A DNA stretch of 52,146 bases, from the NCBI GenBank assembly GCA_905221605.1, contig CAJNDS010000911.1, positions 1-52,146 on the forward strand, given 5' to 3'. The notes under the pieces were generated by a model. It was given only the letters and a program-made list of their open reading frames with translations, had not been told where the DNA came from and searched no databases. The DNA comes from Symbiodinium natans. Taxonomy: Eukaryota > Sar > Dinophyceae > Suessiales > Symbiodiniaceae. This document shows positions 39,340-51,201 of the stretch, one piece after another. The position numbers and the translations under genes are program-made. Each line of letters opens with the position of its first letter. Positions within the stretch are counted from its first letter, which is position 1.

Positions 39340-39690
39340 TGGTGCTGAAGAGGCTTGCGAATGGTTTGGTCGATGGCGCAGCTAGTGGGCTGGCTAGTGC
39401 AAAGGATGCCAAGGTCAAGGCCAAAGCCAAGGCTAAAGCTCGCAGCTTGGAGGAACTTTGTTACCTGTGTTGTGTAGCATTCAGAAATCAAATCCAGGGA
39501 GCGGTTTGTCCTGAGGAGATGAGTCGTGCAAAATAGAAGAGCAATCGGAGCAGTCAAGGCAAGGCCAAGCCGGCCAAGCCCAAGGGCAAGGCGGAGGCGC
39601 ATGCGGACAGGAGCAGGACAGCAAAGGCCAGGTGCCGGCTTCGGCTTAGGGATGCTTGCGGCTACGGGATCTCCGTGGATCTCCAGTGAT
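39340..39690 (+). other. Two Lys/Ala-rich coding-like stretches, possible basic chromatin-type protein remnant
   Basis: One frame reads AKDAKVKAKAKAKARSLEE around 39,396-39,455. Another frame at 39,553-39,615 reads QGKAKPAKPKGKAEAHADR. Lys/Ala/Pro repeats of this kind are seen in H1-like or other basic nuclear proteins, but also arise from AAGGC-type simple repeats in any frame. The two lie in different frames with no clear splice junction. I do not claim a gene. Confidence 0.2.
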
Positions 39691-42090
39691 CTCCATGAAT
39701 CTCCTTCACCACACTTTAGATGTTGTTTTGACCACGCACAGGCTTCTACACGTCCTCAGTTGGTCATGCAACGAGCAACCTGTTGTTGAATGCGCTCGCG
39801 TCCGCAAAGATGCTGGAATCACGCTCATGCTTGGCAACTGACATCTGGTAGGCTCGCCGGTGGATCTTAAATCGCCCAACCGCATGCGCAGATCTGCGCT
39901 GCTGCATCCGGCTATGTTAACGTCCCCTGGCGCAGGTTCTTAAAACGTGCTGAAGTGCTGTTTGGGCAATGTAGCCGGACACATCACACAGAGACGCCGA
40001 GCGACGCAGGCAGTCAGGAAACGTATTTGCGAATATACTCGGAGTTGAAATAAGATAACCCCTTGACTCAGAAGCGCCGTGAACCCTAGTCGGAAACAGA
40101 AATGACCCCCCCCCATGCAACCCTGAACTGGTTTTGCAAGTTGTGTGTCCTGTGAAATCTAAGTTCTACGTGGGATGGGACCGGTGGGATGCGACCAATA
40201 GGGAAATCACTGCCTTTCTACCAGCTGGTCTCGGGCGGGGGGGGGGGGGGGCAGGCGGGATGCATTGCGGGCTCCCGGTCTGTCGTTTTCTAACTCGGTC
40301 TACTTCGGCCCACGCTGTTTTCCCGATTTGCTCTTCCGAGTCAGCTTCTGCACTACCAAGCATACCCGGAAGCAGCGACGACATGGCATTAAGCACGGCA
40401 CCTGGCAAACACATTGGAAGGCGTTTGCTCATGTGTTTTGTACTGTGGTGGCAGGCATCGGGAGTTGCGTTGAGCGTGCGGGTGGCCGAGCGTGAAAATG
40501 CGAAGATCCTGTAGATTTTGAAGTGTGCTTCCACAGCTTGGAGTCTTTTCCAAGCCCTTGATCCTCGGAGGAAGCGGGCATTTCAGCCAACAGACGCGAA
40601 AAGCAAGCCCGATCACAGAATTTTCTGCATCTTTTGCTTGGCCTTAAGGTTTTAATTTGATTCTGTCTGACATTCTCGCACCTCATTTCGAATCGTTCCA
40701 TGTTTGTTCAGATGGCCGCGCCAAGCCGACATGCAAGGGCGCAACTGTAACGCGGAACTTTGCCATGATGGAGCAAGCGCATCAACCCACCCACGCGGCG
40801 TCGCGCTGTTTTGAAGTATGCGCGGCGAGTTGTCTCACGGAGTCACCCCAGAGGACTACAGGCAGCACTCCTTGGACCCTGAGTGGAGAGCGCCAGGTCC
40901 TGGGAGACGAGGAGGACATGTTGAAGATCGAGGAGCCTTCCCTGGGAGGAAGATGTCCAAAATCTAAAGCCCAAGGCGTTCGAGGGAGAACTTAACTTGC
41001 TGGGGCCCAGACAGCGGTTGCAGGTTTGCGGTGGTTTTGCGGGCATTCGAGGTCCAGAGGCAGCACTTGAACAAGAGGAGCGGTGAAGTTCCACACGATG
41101 CCCTTCTGCTTTTGACTCTATTATAGATAGAACTTAAGACCCAGAAGACCCCAGAGAGAGAGGAGGAGGGTTGAGGGGCGCTGTCGCCTCGGAGGATGAG
41201 TCCAGCAATGAAGACCCTGACGGGCCGACAAGACCGGGTCAGGAGGCGGCGCCCTACTTCAGCAGCCTCAAGTCAGAGCAATGAAGATGGCAATGGTAAA
41301 TCCTGAAGTAATGTTGTCCTCGGCTTTTCCGGCCCCCTCCCCCACATCAGGAGTTTCAAGGAACGTCGCACCCAACAAATTTGGGTGAGGAGAGGGTAGG
41401 GAGTGGGAAACAATTGCTAACCTGGGGGACCCAAAGCACCCAACCCTCATGATCCTCATGTACTCTATTGTACTCTTGAGTGTGAGTAGCATCATGCTTT
41501 GCCATGCTAAAGCAGTCGCAGTCTCAGGTTTCCAGCGGCGCAACTTCGAGCCTTTTACGATCTTGCCTGGCCGATGCACTGTGTTGCAGAAAGATGTGCA
41601 CACCATTGCCACGGAGCTCCTACTTCCCAAAGTTGCCTGAAGCTGAAGCCCATGAACAAACCCAGCATGTCCATGCATAGGCAATACCCGAAATCCTGGT
41701 AGCCCTAACCCTTGCCCGCACCTTTTCCTCCGTGGTTGTGATTGGGGCCCCGTCGCCTTTCGTGCTGTGTTGGCGCTGAGGGCACATGCTCAAAGGTTCT
41801 GTGGGCTCGTTGCCCGCAGATCTAGCTGTGAACGTCCTTTACTTGCCTCACGTTATCCACTTCTGGGCTTCCATGTTGGCTGTGTGCTCCGGTAGGGGGG
41901 TGTGACTGTGAAGAGACGTGCTGACGTGCTCGGTTGGTTTTATTACTTGGCCAAACTGACGTGAATGTAATACCCACCTTCACGACACCACAGGATTTAG
42001 TAGTGACCCGATTGAGACAGTAAGATTCAAAGTCCTGTAAGCCCAAGGGACGAGTCAACACTACGCCTCTCTTATATATTTATATATATA
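39691..42090. other. Host DNA without a supported gene
   Basis: Open frames occur on both strands at similar lengths with no domain, acceptor context or repeated motif that separates them from chance. A run of 14 G lies at about 40,238-40,251. Confidence 0.35.
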
Positions 42091-42095
42091 CACAT

Positions 42096-42097
42096 GT

Positions 42098-42191
<94 letters not shown>

Positions 42192-42360
42192 TCGGGGTGT
42201 GCGTGTGTGCGTGTGTGTGTGCGCGTGTGCGCGTGTGTGCGCGTGTGTGCGCGTGTGCGCGTGTGTGCGCGTGTGCGCGTGTGTGCGCGTGTGCGCATGC
42301 GTGCGTGTGCGCGTGCGTGTGTGCGTGCGTGCGTGCGTGGGTGTGTGTGTGGGTGGGGGT
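42096..42360. repeat. (GT)n followed by (GTGTGC/GC)n microsatellite, ~260 bp
   Basis: 42,096-42,190 is nearly pure GT. After CTCGGGG it continues as GTGTGCGCGTGTGCGCG to about 42,360. Alternating purine-pyrimidine DNA of this length can adopt Z-form. All overlapping frames (poly-Val/Cys, poly-Thr/His) are artefacts. Confidence 0.95.
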
Positions 42361-43420
42361 GTTGCATTTCTATTTGCATCTCTGCGTGTCAATTATGGGT
42401 CAAGGGGGATGTGTCGGATTGAGTTGGTTCACCTTTCCCCCCAGAACTTGATCTTTAGAGCACGACTGCCCCGTTGAATCTCTAAGCAGTTTTGTCTTCG
42501 CAGTCTGCTGCTCCAACAGGAGTTCAAGAAGCGGCTGCAAGCCAAAGCCGCAGATGGAGATTTCGGCCAAAGGGAACTACCCTACGTTGGCGGCTCCTAG
42601 CTCAGATGTGCAGCAGCGAAAGATTGTGCGATTTTCGGTCATTCGTTTCAAATTATTCTTGCAAGCCAACAAGCCCCAATTTTCTGCTGTTGTTGGTTGC
42701 TTTGGTTACCCGGACCGCACACCGCATCGGGCAGCGCCGCCCTATTCGGAACGAACCCTCAACCCGAAACCCCAGGCAAAACAAAACAGGCCTGCTGTCT
42801 ATGCCAGCGCACATCAGCTGCGGCAAGGCAGAAGAGTCGCGGTGTGCTACGGGTAGTGCTTAGTTCTTGTTTCATGTCCTCGATTTGGGCAGGCTGAAGA
42901 AGTTATGTTTCAAGAGCTTTCTCCTTCTACAGTTGTTCCCACAGTGCGTGGCTAAGCGGGTGGAGAAAAGGCTTTTTAAGTTCTTGCTCAACAATATACT
43001 TGCACCCCAACGAAGCCACAACACATGAACTTATTCATTTATGCAGTTATTCATTCCCTATAGTGCCGTCTTGGTACAGAATAGTATTGCTCCAACATCT
43101 TCTCTGACGGTGTGCTCCGAAGCCACAAATGTTATGGTGGAAGTCCCAGGCCCAGTCGTCGCTAATGGCAGTTCATAACCACGCTGCTGCAACAGCTCTC
43201 AGTTCATGCAATGTCGTTCTGGTACTCGCACCAATTGCCAATGTCATACCATTTTCGAGAAGAATCCGAAGAGCATGAGCTGTAGAAGGCAAATAAGGGC
43301 CGTAGAACCAGTGACACTGCGAAGTAAGGCTGTCTCAGTGGGACTCTGAGCAACTATTTAGCATTCGGCTTGAATCCGAGATCCCAATCACAGGTATGAT
43401 GCTTAGCCCTGCAGGCTTCC
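42361..43420. other. Host DNA without a supported gene
   Basis: Nothing recognisable. Short open frames at 42,492-42,897 overlap each other in all three frames. Confidence 0.35.
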
Positions 43421-43777
43421 ATGTCGGTTTGGAAAGCAGCTAGAAATGGAGCATATATATGCACACAGGAGGTATCAAAGGTTCTTGGTTTACGAGGCTT
43501 CGCCATCTTCCGGGAGATCTTCACGGAGTGGGGCTTCTCTGCGACCCTGCTCTCCAAGTTGTTGCATGCTTTGCATGTTGCTACTCCAGGCGTAACCTGC
43601 AGATGTTTCAATTACCCTGGCCTGTCGGCACAGGTGATCGTGGAGTACAACAAGCTTGAGGTAGATCGCGACTGTTTTCAGTACATATGCGGCATTTGCT
43701 GGTGCGCCATGTCGGATGCTGACAATATCGTCTCCAAGGCACACCTTGCCCGGGCCATGAAGAAACCTGGAGCATAA
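43421..43777 (+). CDS. Candidate exon, unrecognised protein
   Basis: Open for 118 codons with coding-like composition: RGFAIFREIFTEWGFSATLL, then a stretch with CRCFNYPGLSAQVIVEYNKL, then four cysteines in DCFQYICGICWCAMSDADNI. It ends KKPGA at a TAA. The cysteine cluster (C-x4-C-x2-C-x-C) is notable but matches no family I know. Start and splice sites are unclear, and adjacent sequence at 43,885-43,930 encodes a hydrophobic VAIVFLLYLLFANQKE in another frame. Confidence 0.25.
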   Translation: MSVWKAARNGAYICTQEVSKVLGLRGFAIFREIFTEWGFSATLLSKLLHALHVATPGVTCRCFNYPGLSAQVIVEYNKLEVDRDCFQYICGICWCAMSDADNIVSKAHLARAMKKPGA

Positions 43778-44705
43778 CCCTCACCATGTGTCGTACGCCG
43801 CCTTACAGCCTTGGATGCCGGGACGTGCATGAGAAACAAACAACAGCTGGCGATCTTGACCAATATTTTCACTCGCCACCCGGGCAGGTCGCTATCGTGT
43901 TCCTCCTCTACCTCCTCTTCGCGAACCAGAAAGAGTCACCTGCCTGCAGTTTCAGAGCCTAGCGCCGGAAAACATCGAATCCCGAGCTACACGTGGGAAA
44001 CCGATTTGCCAAATCATCCTACGCCAGACGCGTTCGCTGAAGTCCAGCAGAGGCTGAATGATGGCATCTAATTGGTTAAATCAGTTCCGGGCACTGAGTT
44101 CACAAGTCAGCAGAACCTGTAATCGAGTTTATCCGCAACAGCTGTCACCACAGGTAGGATGCAGGCCTTTGATCTTCTGAAGACTGCAATTGGACGTCCC
44201 TCAACGAAGGATCCCAGGGAGGCCGTCAAACCCTGTACTACAGTTTTTGGGACGTCTCTGTAGTAGTAGATGGGCCTCAGAACGCTCCGCTCCTACAAGG
44301 ATCCAAAAACATGAAGCTAATTGATCGAGAGGTTGCCAGCCGTACCCAAGCCCTTCATAAAGGGACAGGATGGATTCGGCCCAGACCTCCACTGCCACAA
44401 GAAACGAACCCCAAAGGACATTCGGGGCGGGGTGGAGGGGGGGGAAGGAGGACATTCCGCGGGTGGGGACAAGGAGGAAAGGCTCGGGCGAGTACGCCTC
44501 AAAGGCAAAAGGCAAAGCCCGGCTTTTGCGGAAAGCCCAGCTACCGGTTTTTCTCCAGTTGAAATTTCTGCAACTTCAAAATGCACAGACCTCGGCAATA
44601 TCTCTCAAGAAGGGTGAACAATTTGTTCGTACCAAGTGCTGCATGCGATGTTGGCAGTGACAGCAGTACAGTGACAGCGCTGGATAAGAAACCTCTAAGT
44701 TTTGG
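43778..44705. other. Host DNA without a supported gene
   Basis: Open frames exist on both strands around 44,200-44,660 but overlap one another in several frames. A G-rich run lies at 44,427-44,450. No RNA gene or domain seen. Confidence 0.35.
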
Positions 44706-44796
44706 CGAGGGTACCATCGATTTCATAATTGTGAAGCCCGCCCAATTTCTGGAGTTTAATCTCCTCAATTTTGAGGGTACCCTCGATTTCTTATAA
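44706..44796. repeat. Direct repeat pair GAGGGTACCxTCGATTTC
   Basis: GAGGGTACCATCGATTTC at about 44,708 and GAGGGTACCCTCGATTTC at about 44,773 lie ~65 bases apart, immediately next to the tRNA-like sequence. They could be part of the same retroposed unit. Confidence 0.5.
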
Positions 44797-44808
44797 TATT
44801 TTCTTAAT

Positions 44809-44890
44809 GGGATTCGAACTGGTAATGCTTGAATTAGTAAGGCGACGCCTTATCCTAGGTCGTTAAGCGCTAACCCGCTGAGCCCTCCCA
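44809..44890 (-). other. tRNA-like sequence, probably a SINE head or decayed tRNA
   Basis: Read on the minus strand, GGGAGGGCTCAGCGGGTTAG resembles an acceptor/D-arm start with an A-box, and CAGTTCGAATCCC near the other end matches the B-box/T-loop consensus (GTTCGANNC). The length (~82) is tRNA-like. The acceptor stem lacks its 3' partner and the anticodon stem does not pair cleanly (AAGGCGTCGCCTT forms its own hairpin instead), so a functional tRNA is unlikely. A tRNA-derived SINE head fits better. Confidence 0.4.
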
Positions 44891-46018
44891 ATCGGTCGTT
44901 CCCGACCTCTCTTGGAGGCAGGTCTTCGCCATTCCGGCGAGCCAGGAAGTCTTGGAAGAACTGGTGGTGCTTCAGACGATTTTAAGTGGTCATTGCAGGG
45001 CAACGACGGTGAGTTCTGTGTCAGAAGTTGCTGGTTTCGTTGATAATGCTTCGGCGGTGTACTTGCAAGCTGCTTGCGTTTCAAGGACATCGCTCGCACG
45101 TGCCCCCACACTGCGGGTTGTGTGGCTAGACTAGCCAATCGCAAAGGTAGCCGGTAAAGGAGCTGGTCAGGGAAAGTGCTCACAAAGTCTAGTGTGGAGT
45201 ACAAGGACACCATGTGCAATTGGAGAGGCCTCTTGTCGGGCTCCGAGGAGCTGAGAACGAGATGTACCCAGCAAGAGGTCTTCGCGGAGTATCACAAGCA
45301 CCTCGGTGGGACTCCTCACATGTTGGTTGATGTTGCCTTCTGTTGTTTTCTCTTGCTGTACTTGCCAATTTGCAAGGATTCTCCACAAGCTTCTGACGGA
45401 GGGCAACATGTCCATTGGGACAAGGGCAAGCTATCGCAACCTGTACTTCGAAAGCCGGCAGCATAGTGGGGGGTTGGGCTTGACAATCCTTGCCCAACCT
45501 CAGCTTCTTCTTGTGCTCACAAGTGCTCAAGCTGCTTCTCGGATTCTTCAAAGCATGGCAAAGGCCGCCATGACTCAGCCAGCATCGCATCTGCCAGCGT
45601 GAAGTCGTTCCTGGTGCAGTGCCAGGATGAGAGCAACCATAGCAACCATAACAACCCACAGATACCGCAACGAGTCATTCAAGTATCGTGCAAACCCGCA
45701 GTCCCTCTTGAACTGCGACGCAATCCGTGATGACTGACTTGTTTACCTTGAACACAAGTCGCACAGCGGATGCAAATCCAAGGACCCTTTCGGACACCTT
45801 GCCGAGAGGAAGCGGATGGCAATGCCCATCCAGGACTGCGGAATGCCCGGGTGATGTACTCCTCCGAGCGTTCGTCACCTCTAAAAGATTGCCATCATTG
45901 TCCCGATGGGGCAAAGTAGGGCGCCCGAGACTGCGACAAGAAATGGCAAAAGGTGAAGTCCTAATTGCTTAGGGTTGTCCTTTTCGTTCTGTTTTTTCCA
46001 TTTGTGCGGCTCACACAC
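44891..46018. other. Host DNA without a supported gene
   Basis: Open frames on both strands (45,176-45,466 plus, 45,189-45,659 minus) mirror each other, and none shows a family motif. Confidence 0.35.
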
Positions 46019-46096
46019 GCGCCACAGACACAGAAACACAGACACACAGACACACAGACAGACAGACAGACAGACGGACGGACGGACGGACGGACA

Positions 46097-46147
<51 letters not shown>

Positions 46148-46500
46148 ACACACACACACCAACACGCACACGCACACGCACCCGCACCCGCACCCGCACC
46201 CGCACCCGCACCCGCACCCGCACCCGCACCCGCACCCGCACCCGCACCCGCACCCGCACACGCACACGCACACGCACACGCACACGCACACGCACACGCA
46301 CACGCACACGCACACGCACACGCACACGCACACGCACACGCCCGCCCACACGCACACCCACACACACACTCACGTTCGCACTCGCGTTCGCACTCGCGCG
46401 CACACACACAGAGACGCAGAGGCACTCATCACACACTCCCACACTCAGACGCTCACCCTCACACTCACACTCACACACTCTCTCTCACACACACACACGC
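46019..46500. repeat. Compound microsatellite: (CA)n, (GACA/GGAC)n, (CCCGCA)n, (CACACG)n
   Basis: CAGACACACAGACA, then GACAGACAGACA and GGACGGACGGAC to 46,094, pure (CA)n to ~46,145, about 13 hexamers CCCGCA at 46,179-46,258, then (CACACG)n to ~46,340, then mixed CA/CT to 46,500. The long frames across it (His-Thr, Ala-Pro, Val-Arg) are artefacts. Confidence 0.95.
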
Positions 46501-48344
46501 ACTCGCGTCTATATTGTTATTATCCCCTTTGCCTGCACCTGAGGGTTTAAAGGCGGAGTCATGGAGAGCCCTTCTAGCTTGCTATAGGCAACCTCGAAAG
46601 AGTCGTCAAACCGTCCAAAACGTTCCACCTGTCTCACGGATTGTGTCCTACACTGAATCCGCTCAAGCCCTGTCCGAACCCACAAGTCCCGGCATCGCAG
46701 GGCACCCGCGCCTGGCTGCACAAGCGAGATATCGAGGCCACCATGGCCTTCATTGTTAGAGAGTCCTGCTGCAAAGTTTAGATGCGTCGGAATATAAGAG
46801 GTTTAGGGCGAGTTCTGTTTCTGGTTCCTCAGGCTCGTAGGTCTCTTAATTGTGTTTCAGCACGACGCAAGAATGCCAAATCGCGCGTGCAGAAACTTTC
46901 GAGTTCAACATAAGCGTTCAATTTGTCAATCTGCAGGCAAGACCACCCAAGTTCGAAGCGAAGGAGGAGGACGAAGCTTGTCAAGAGCACAAGACTGCTG
47001 CGCCATAACCGTCTCCACCCCTAATGTTCAGAAGCAAGACCAAAGAGGCAAGACCCGAAGAAGCACCCGCGCTGGAAGCATTCGGTAGAAGCCCGGAGTT
47101 CCTCGATTGCAAATGGTGCATATCCGTGACAGCTTTCGCGTTTCGGGGTTATGTGATCTTGTACCCTCCACGGCAGGTTCATGGAGCTTAAAGAGACCAT
47201 CGGCGACTACGAGGTAAAAGGGTTGAGAGCGGTGTGGTTCTTAAAGCTCCGAGTTGCGGAATGCACTCAGAGCCCGTGTCTGGGCCATTGCAAACATTGC
47301 AAACCACTTACCAGCGCAATCTGCATCCGATGATCCAAAGTAGTGCAACACTGGAAAAGAATGGAAAAAGAAGGCTGATTTGGTCAAGACCGTCTGCGGC
47401 CGCCGTCTGCGGCCGCCTGTCGATCCTCAAATCGAGTCCCTTCGTCCCGACGGGTCTGCAGCAGCTGCAGTAGCTGTCGCCCCGTGCCCCAAGATGCCGC
47501 AGGCTGCCCAGCTCGAAGCACTTGGCCCTTTGGCCTAATCAAGTGCGAGGCATCTTTACAGATCTACTGTGAGAGTCCTTCGTTTATGCAACTGCGGGTT
47601 ACCACTTGTGTTGGAAGGGTCGGTGCTGGAAGTGGTCGGTACATTGGGTTGGTTTTCTGAGCTGCGCAAACAAGCCTTGTCTCCGAATTGAGGTGAGATA
47701 CCCTCCGAAATTGAAATGGCCAACGTAACTGCTGGGTAGGTTATTCTTGGCTTGGGATCAAGGCAAGATGCATGGCAATGTTGACAATCTTAACCGTGTA
47801 TTGTCAAGGCAATTGTCCTATGACAGGTTGGGTTGTCTAGTGCGGCCCTGACTCAGCTTACATGACCTCATGTGAACCAGAGAGAGAGAGAGTTGACAAT
47901 CTTAAGCCGCTGTCTCTAAAAATGTTGCGGGTGCTCAGGAAATGAGCCTGTTGACGAAGCAGAGCCTGACGCAGGTGATGAGGAGGTCCAACTCAAGGCC
48001 GACAAGATCCAGCTCGTGTTAGTTTGCACTTAAAAAATCCAGCCAGACCCCTGCCGTTTAGTGGTGGTTTAGCGACGAGGACGATCAACAATCGCACACG
48101 AAAACTGAAGTGACCCCAAGATTGCGCCCCCAAGACCCTTGGATCGGTAGACCGGCGCGAAGCTTCTTAAGTCTTATACAATAATAGCCTAGCGCAGGTC
48201 GTTTTGTTAGATCTTTGCCGCGAGCGCGATTCCGCGCAGGAAGGCTCGCAGTCGGAGCTACGCCGAGCCATGAGGTCACTAGAACCTAAGGAACAAGCAC
48301 GATCACCTCAAGCAATTACTTATTGACCATCCCCGCCCAAGAGC
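46501..48344. other. Host DNA without a supported gene
   Basis: No frame with domain or splice support. GTCTGCGGCCGCC is directly repeated at 47,392-47,416. A short GAGAGAGAGAG tract lies at 47,879. Confidence 0.35.
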
Positions 48345-48399
48345 TACCTGATGTGGGAGCCACTCTGCCGTTTTCAGACAAGTGATTACGGAGATTTCG

Positions 48400-48790
48400 C
48401 CCCAGGCTTCTATCGCGAGGGTGGGGTCTCCGGTGCTACTCGGCGGGGATTCTTGCGGGATTCTCTCTGTGGGCTTCTGTGAGGGCACGCCAGGGATACT
48501 CGAGACTTTCTGTGGTTTTTTCGAGGCTGACTCGGCGGGACTCTTTGTGGGCTTCTCTGAAAAATGAAGAATCCAGGGATATACTCGACGGGACTTGCTG
48601 TGGCCTGGGGGTGGGCCACTAGATTCTGGGGTGGGTGGCAGGGATACTCGGCGGACGGGACTGCCTTTACGGTCAGGGATACTCTGCTCTGGGGGCATTC
48701 CGGGTCCAAGGAGTCCAAGGATACTGGGACCTCGGCGGGACTTTGGAGACCGGGCAGGACACCCGGCGAAGAGACGAGGAGTATGCTTGA
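48400..48790. repeat. Distant copy of the CTCGGCGGGACTCT dispersed repeat
   Basis: TACTCGGCGGGGATTCTTGC, GACTCGGCGGGACTCTTTGT, CAGGGATACTCGGCGGACGG and CCTCGGCGGGACTTTGGAGA are internal repeats of a ~50-90-base unit. Similar words occur in intron 3 of glycosyltransferase copies 2 and 3, about 17-22 kb away. Confidence 0.6.
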
Positions 48791-50690
48791 CGAAAAACCT
48801 ATGGGAAGCAATTAGATCAGCTTATTGCAAAGGGCTCTCGAAAAGCAATGCGTTATCGTTGTTTGTGTGTGTGTGTGTGCGCGGGCGTGTGTTTGTTTTG
48901 GCCGTGCTGTTGCGTCACAATGGTGCCCTGCAGGCGCAAGCCAAGCGCCCAGATCTGAGCGAGATGCTGACTGGTCCCTTGGGATGCGTTGGAGCTTGGA
49001 GGTCTTCTGGCCAACCCATGATTGTCGGACAGCATTCCATCTGAGTCCACTCCGCCCAGGTTTGGAGAATGCTGATGCACGGTGGGATGAGGCTGGGCTC
49101 CATTTTCAGAACAAGCGCTTTGGGACTTGAGATTAGACAGCTGAGCATGTGTTGAACGTGTTGGAGAGCGCTTTCTTGGTTTGCGGCTTTCGGTTACTGT
49201 GTGTGTGTGTGTTGTCATGCGCATCCTCTGTTGCTGGGAGGACAAGCAGTTGTTGGATCAATCGGTCGAAGTGGAGGTGCGGCTTCCATAAGGCCATAAG
49301 GCAGAAGGGTTTCAACAGTCAAGTTTTCAAAATGGAGCCACAACTGCGAGAGCACTCCCAAGCATGATCCCAGCAGTTGCAGCCAGAACCTGAACTCACA
49401 GGATGCCATCCAAGCTTTCTATTTCCTGATTCGCTGATGCACGGACTTTTTGTTCTGTCGGCTTCAGTGTTAGATTCTGCAGTTGCTTCTTCGAATTCTA
49501 ATCCAGGCCTTCTTGGGCAGCACATTCAGTCAGATGGCATGAAGCCTGCGGATGACTGTTGTTTGTCAATAGTGAAAGCTTCTGCTCGGAGCAAATTTTC
49601 ACCGCTCGACTTTTGAAGCCACATGCATGGGGTGCAACCTTCCAGAAGGATGTCCCGGCCACTCCGTCACCGGGAGCCGAATATGTACCACCCATCCTGG
49701 CACAGTGCCCTTGCGGCCTCAGGTTAGGCTTTGCTTTCTTATGGGTCTGAGGCTTTCTGGTGCGGTGTTGTGGGATGTCATGGGCCATCGTTTTCGATCA
49801 TATGCTTCAAGGTTGTCCTGTAGCACGTGCTGGGCTGCTGGGTAAATGGGGCGCGTGTGAGAGAGAGATATTGAAGAGTGAGGGTTACGTCCTGGGAAGG
49901 CACTATCAATGGGCCAAGTTCAGATTGAGAGTAGGCGCCAACATCTTGTCCCTGTTCCAACTCGACACAGGCCCCCCGCACCCAAAATTCACCAATCAGT
50001 TCTGAGGTGTCTGTAAAGATGTTTTACTCGATTCTTTAGTTGCCGCTGCTATCGACAGGCACAGGCACAGATGTCCCTAGACCTTCCCAATTCAGGCGAA
50101 ACAGATCACAGCAGATGCCCGGTTGAAACTCATCGAGAAACCGAGGCTGCAGGCAAGAAAGCATCGAAAGTACCGGCGAAGAGATGAATACATGAATCCC
50201 GATACTCGGCCACTGTTTAGAGTTGAAGGTGGGGTTCCAAGGTTTGGCCAAAGACCGATTTAAAGCGTAAGGGTCTGCTGGACGTGAAACTGAATTAAAT
50301 TAAGGCACGAAAAGCCTCAACCGACCTTGTGGCTGTAGCCCCGGTTAGGAAGTCAAGGTGCAGGTGGAGGGAAAAAAGGCTTGTCAAGAGATGTCAAGAT
50401 CTTTGCTGTTGCAAGCATCGCTTCTTGCAGTACAAGGTGGGTCGATTTCTGCATCGTATACTTGAGTATGTATGTCCATCTCTTGTGTTTCGCTCATGCA
50501 ACTTGTGCTGAGGAGGACGACGAGGTCAGGTTCTTGGCATGTGGGGCCTCAAGGGTAGCTGTTTGCTGGGGAACTGGGGTTCTCGGGTTCTATAGAACTG
50601 TAGAGTCAAGTAGAGACCCTGCCTAGTGCCTGCGTAATGGCCTGAGAGAGTTAATAGAGAGAGAGCTTAGGCTACAGGGTGCTTTTCGGT
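48791..50690. other. Host DNA without a supported gene
   Basis: Short GT tracts at 48,864-48,880 and 49,199-49,213. Open frames occur on both strands with no recognised product. Confidence 0.35.
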
Positions 50691-50706
50691 TGGCAGCCTT
50701 TTGCAG

Positions 50707-51201
50707 ATGCAGGCCGACGAGAACCCCCTTGCCGAGGAGTACTTCCGAAAAGCACTAGAAATGGGAGACAGGCGTCTTCTCCTTTCAAGGGTGCCAAAGG
50801 GGAGGAATACTATGCATTCGGCTATCTTGGGCATGGACAAAGCTATGCACAATGGAGTGGCTGACACGCTGCTAACTCAAATCCGGACTTTGCCAGCCTC
50901 GGCGCAGAATGCAAATCCACCCCAGCCAGAGGAACCGAGTGAAGTTCACGGCTTGCCTCAAGAACTGTCTAATGCACCCTGTTCATCTCCGAGTTCGACT
51001 CCGCAGCCGCTGCAGGAGGCCCCCTCCGAGTCGTCAAAGGCATGGTTTGAAAGTCCAAGAGCCTTTCAGCCTTCTGCGCAAGATTCTGGCAGCCAGCTGG
51101 AGAATGAGGAGCCGGGCGTGAGCCTCGAGAGTCACGCAACGGGAAATTCCGAGTTGGAAGACGTGGAAGACATGTCAGATGTGCAGTACGACGAGACTTA
51201 A
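50707..51201 (+). CDS. Candidate terminal exon, Ser/Pro/Glu-rich C-terminus
   Basis: TTTTGCAG at 50,699-50,706 is a plausible acceptor. The frame reads ADENPLAEEYFRKALEMGDR and later GMDKAMHNGVADTLLTQIRT. It then turns into a long Ser/Pro/Glu-rich disordered tail ending DVEDMSDVQYDET with TAA at 51,199-51,201. The opening helix resembles a TPR-like repeat (EEYFRKALEMGD), but one partial repeat is too little to assign. Codon composition suits the host, and the frame is the only long one with a biased protein composition here. Confidence 0.4.
   Translation: MQADENPLAEEYFRKALEMGDRRLLLSRVPKGRNTMHSAILGMDKAMHNGVADTLLTQIRTLPASAQNANPPQPEEPSEVHGLPQELSNAPCSSPSSTPQPLQEAPSESSKAWFESPRAFQPSAQDSGSQLENEEPGVSLESHATGNSELEDVEDMSDVQYDET

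Noticed and set aside
42072-42477. Poly-Cys/Val and Thr/His ORFs
   Set aside because: Artefacts of the (GT)n microsatellite; the same applies to 45,881-46,759 and the CA tracts.
44809-44890. Functional tRNA gene
   Set aside because: The acceptor and anticodon stems do not pair, so only a tRNA-like or SINE call is kept.
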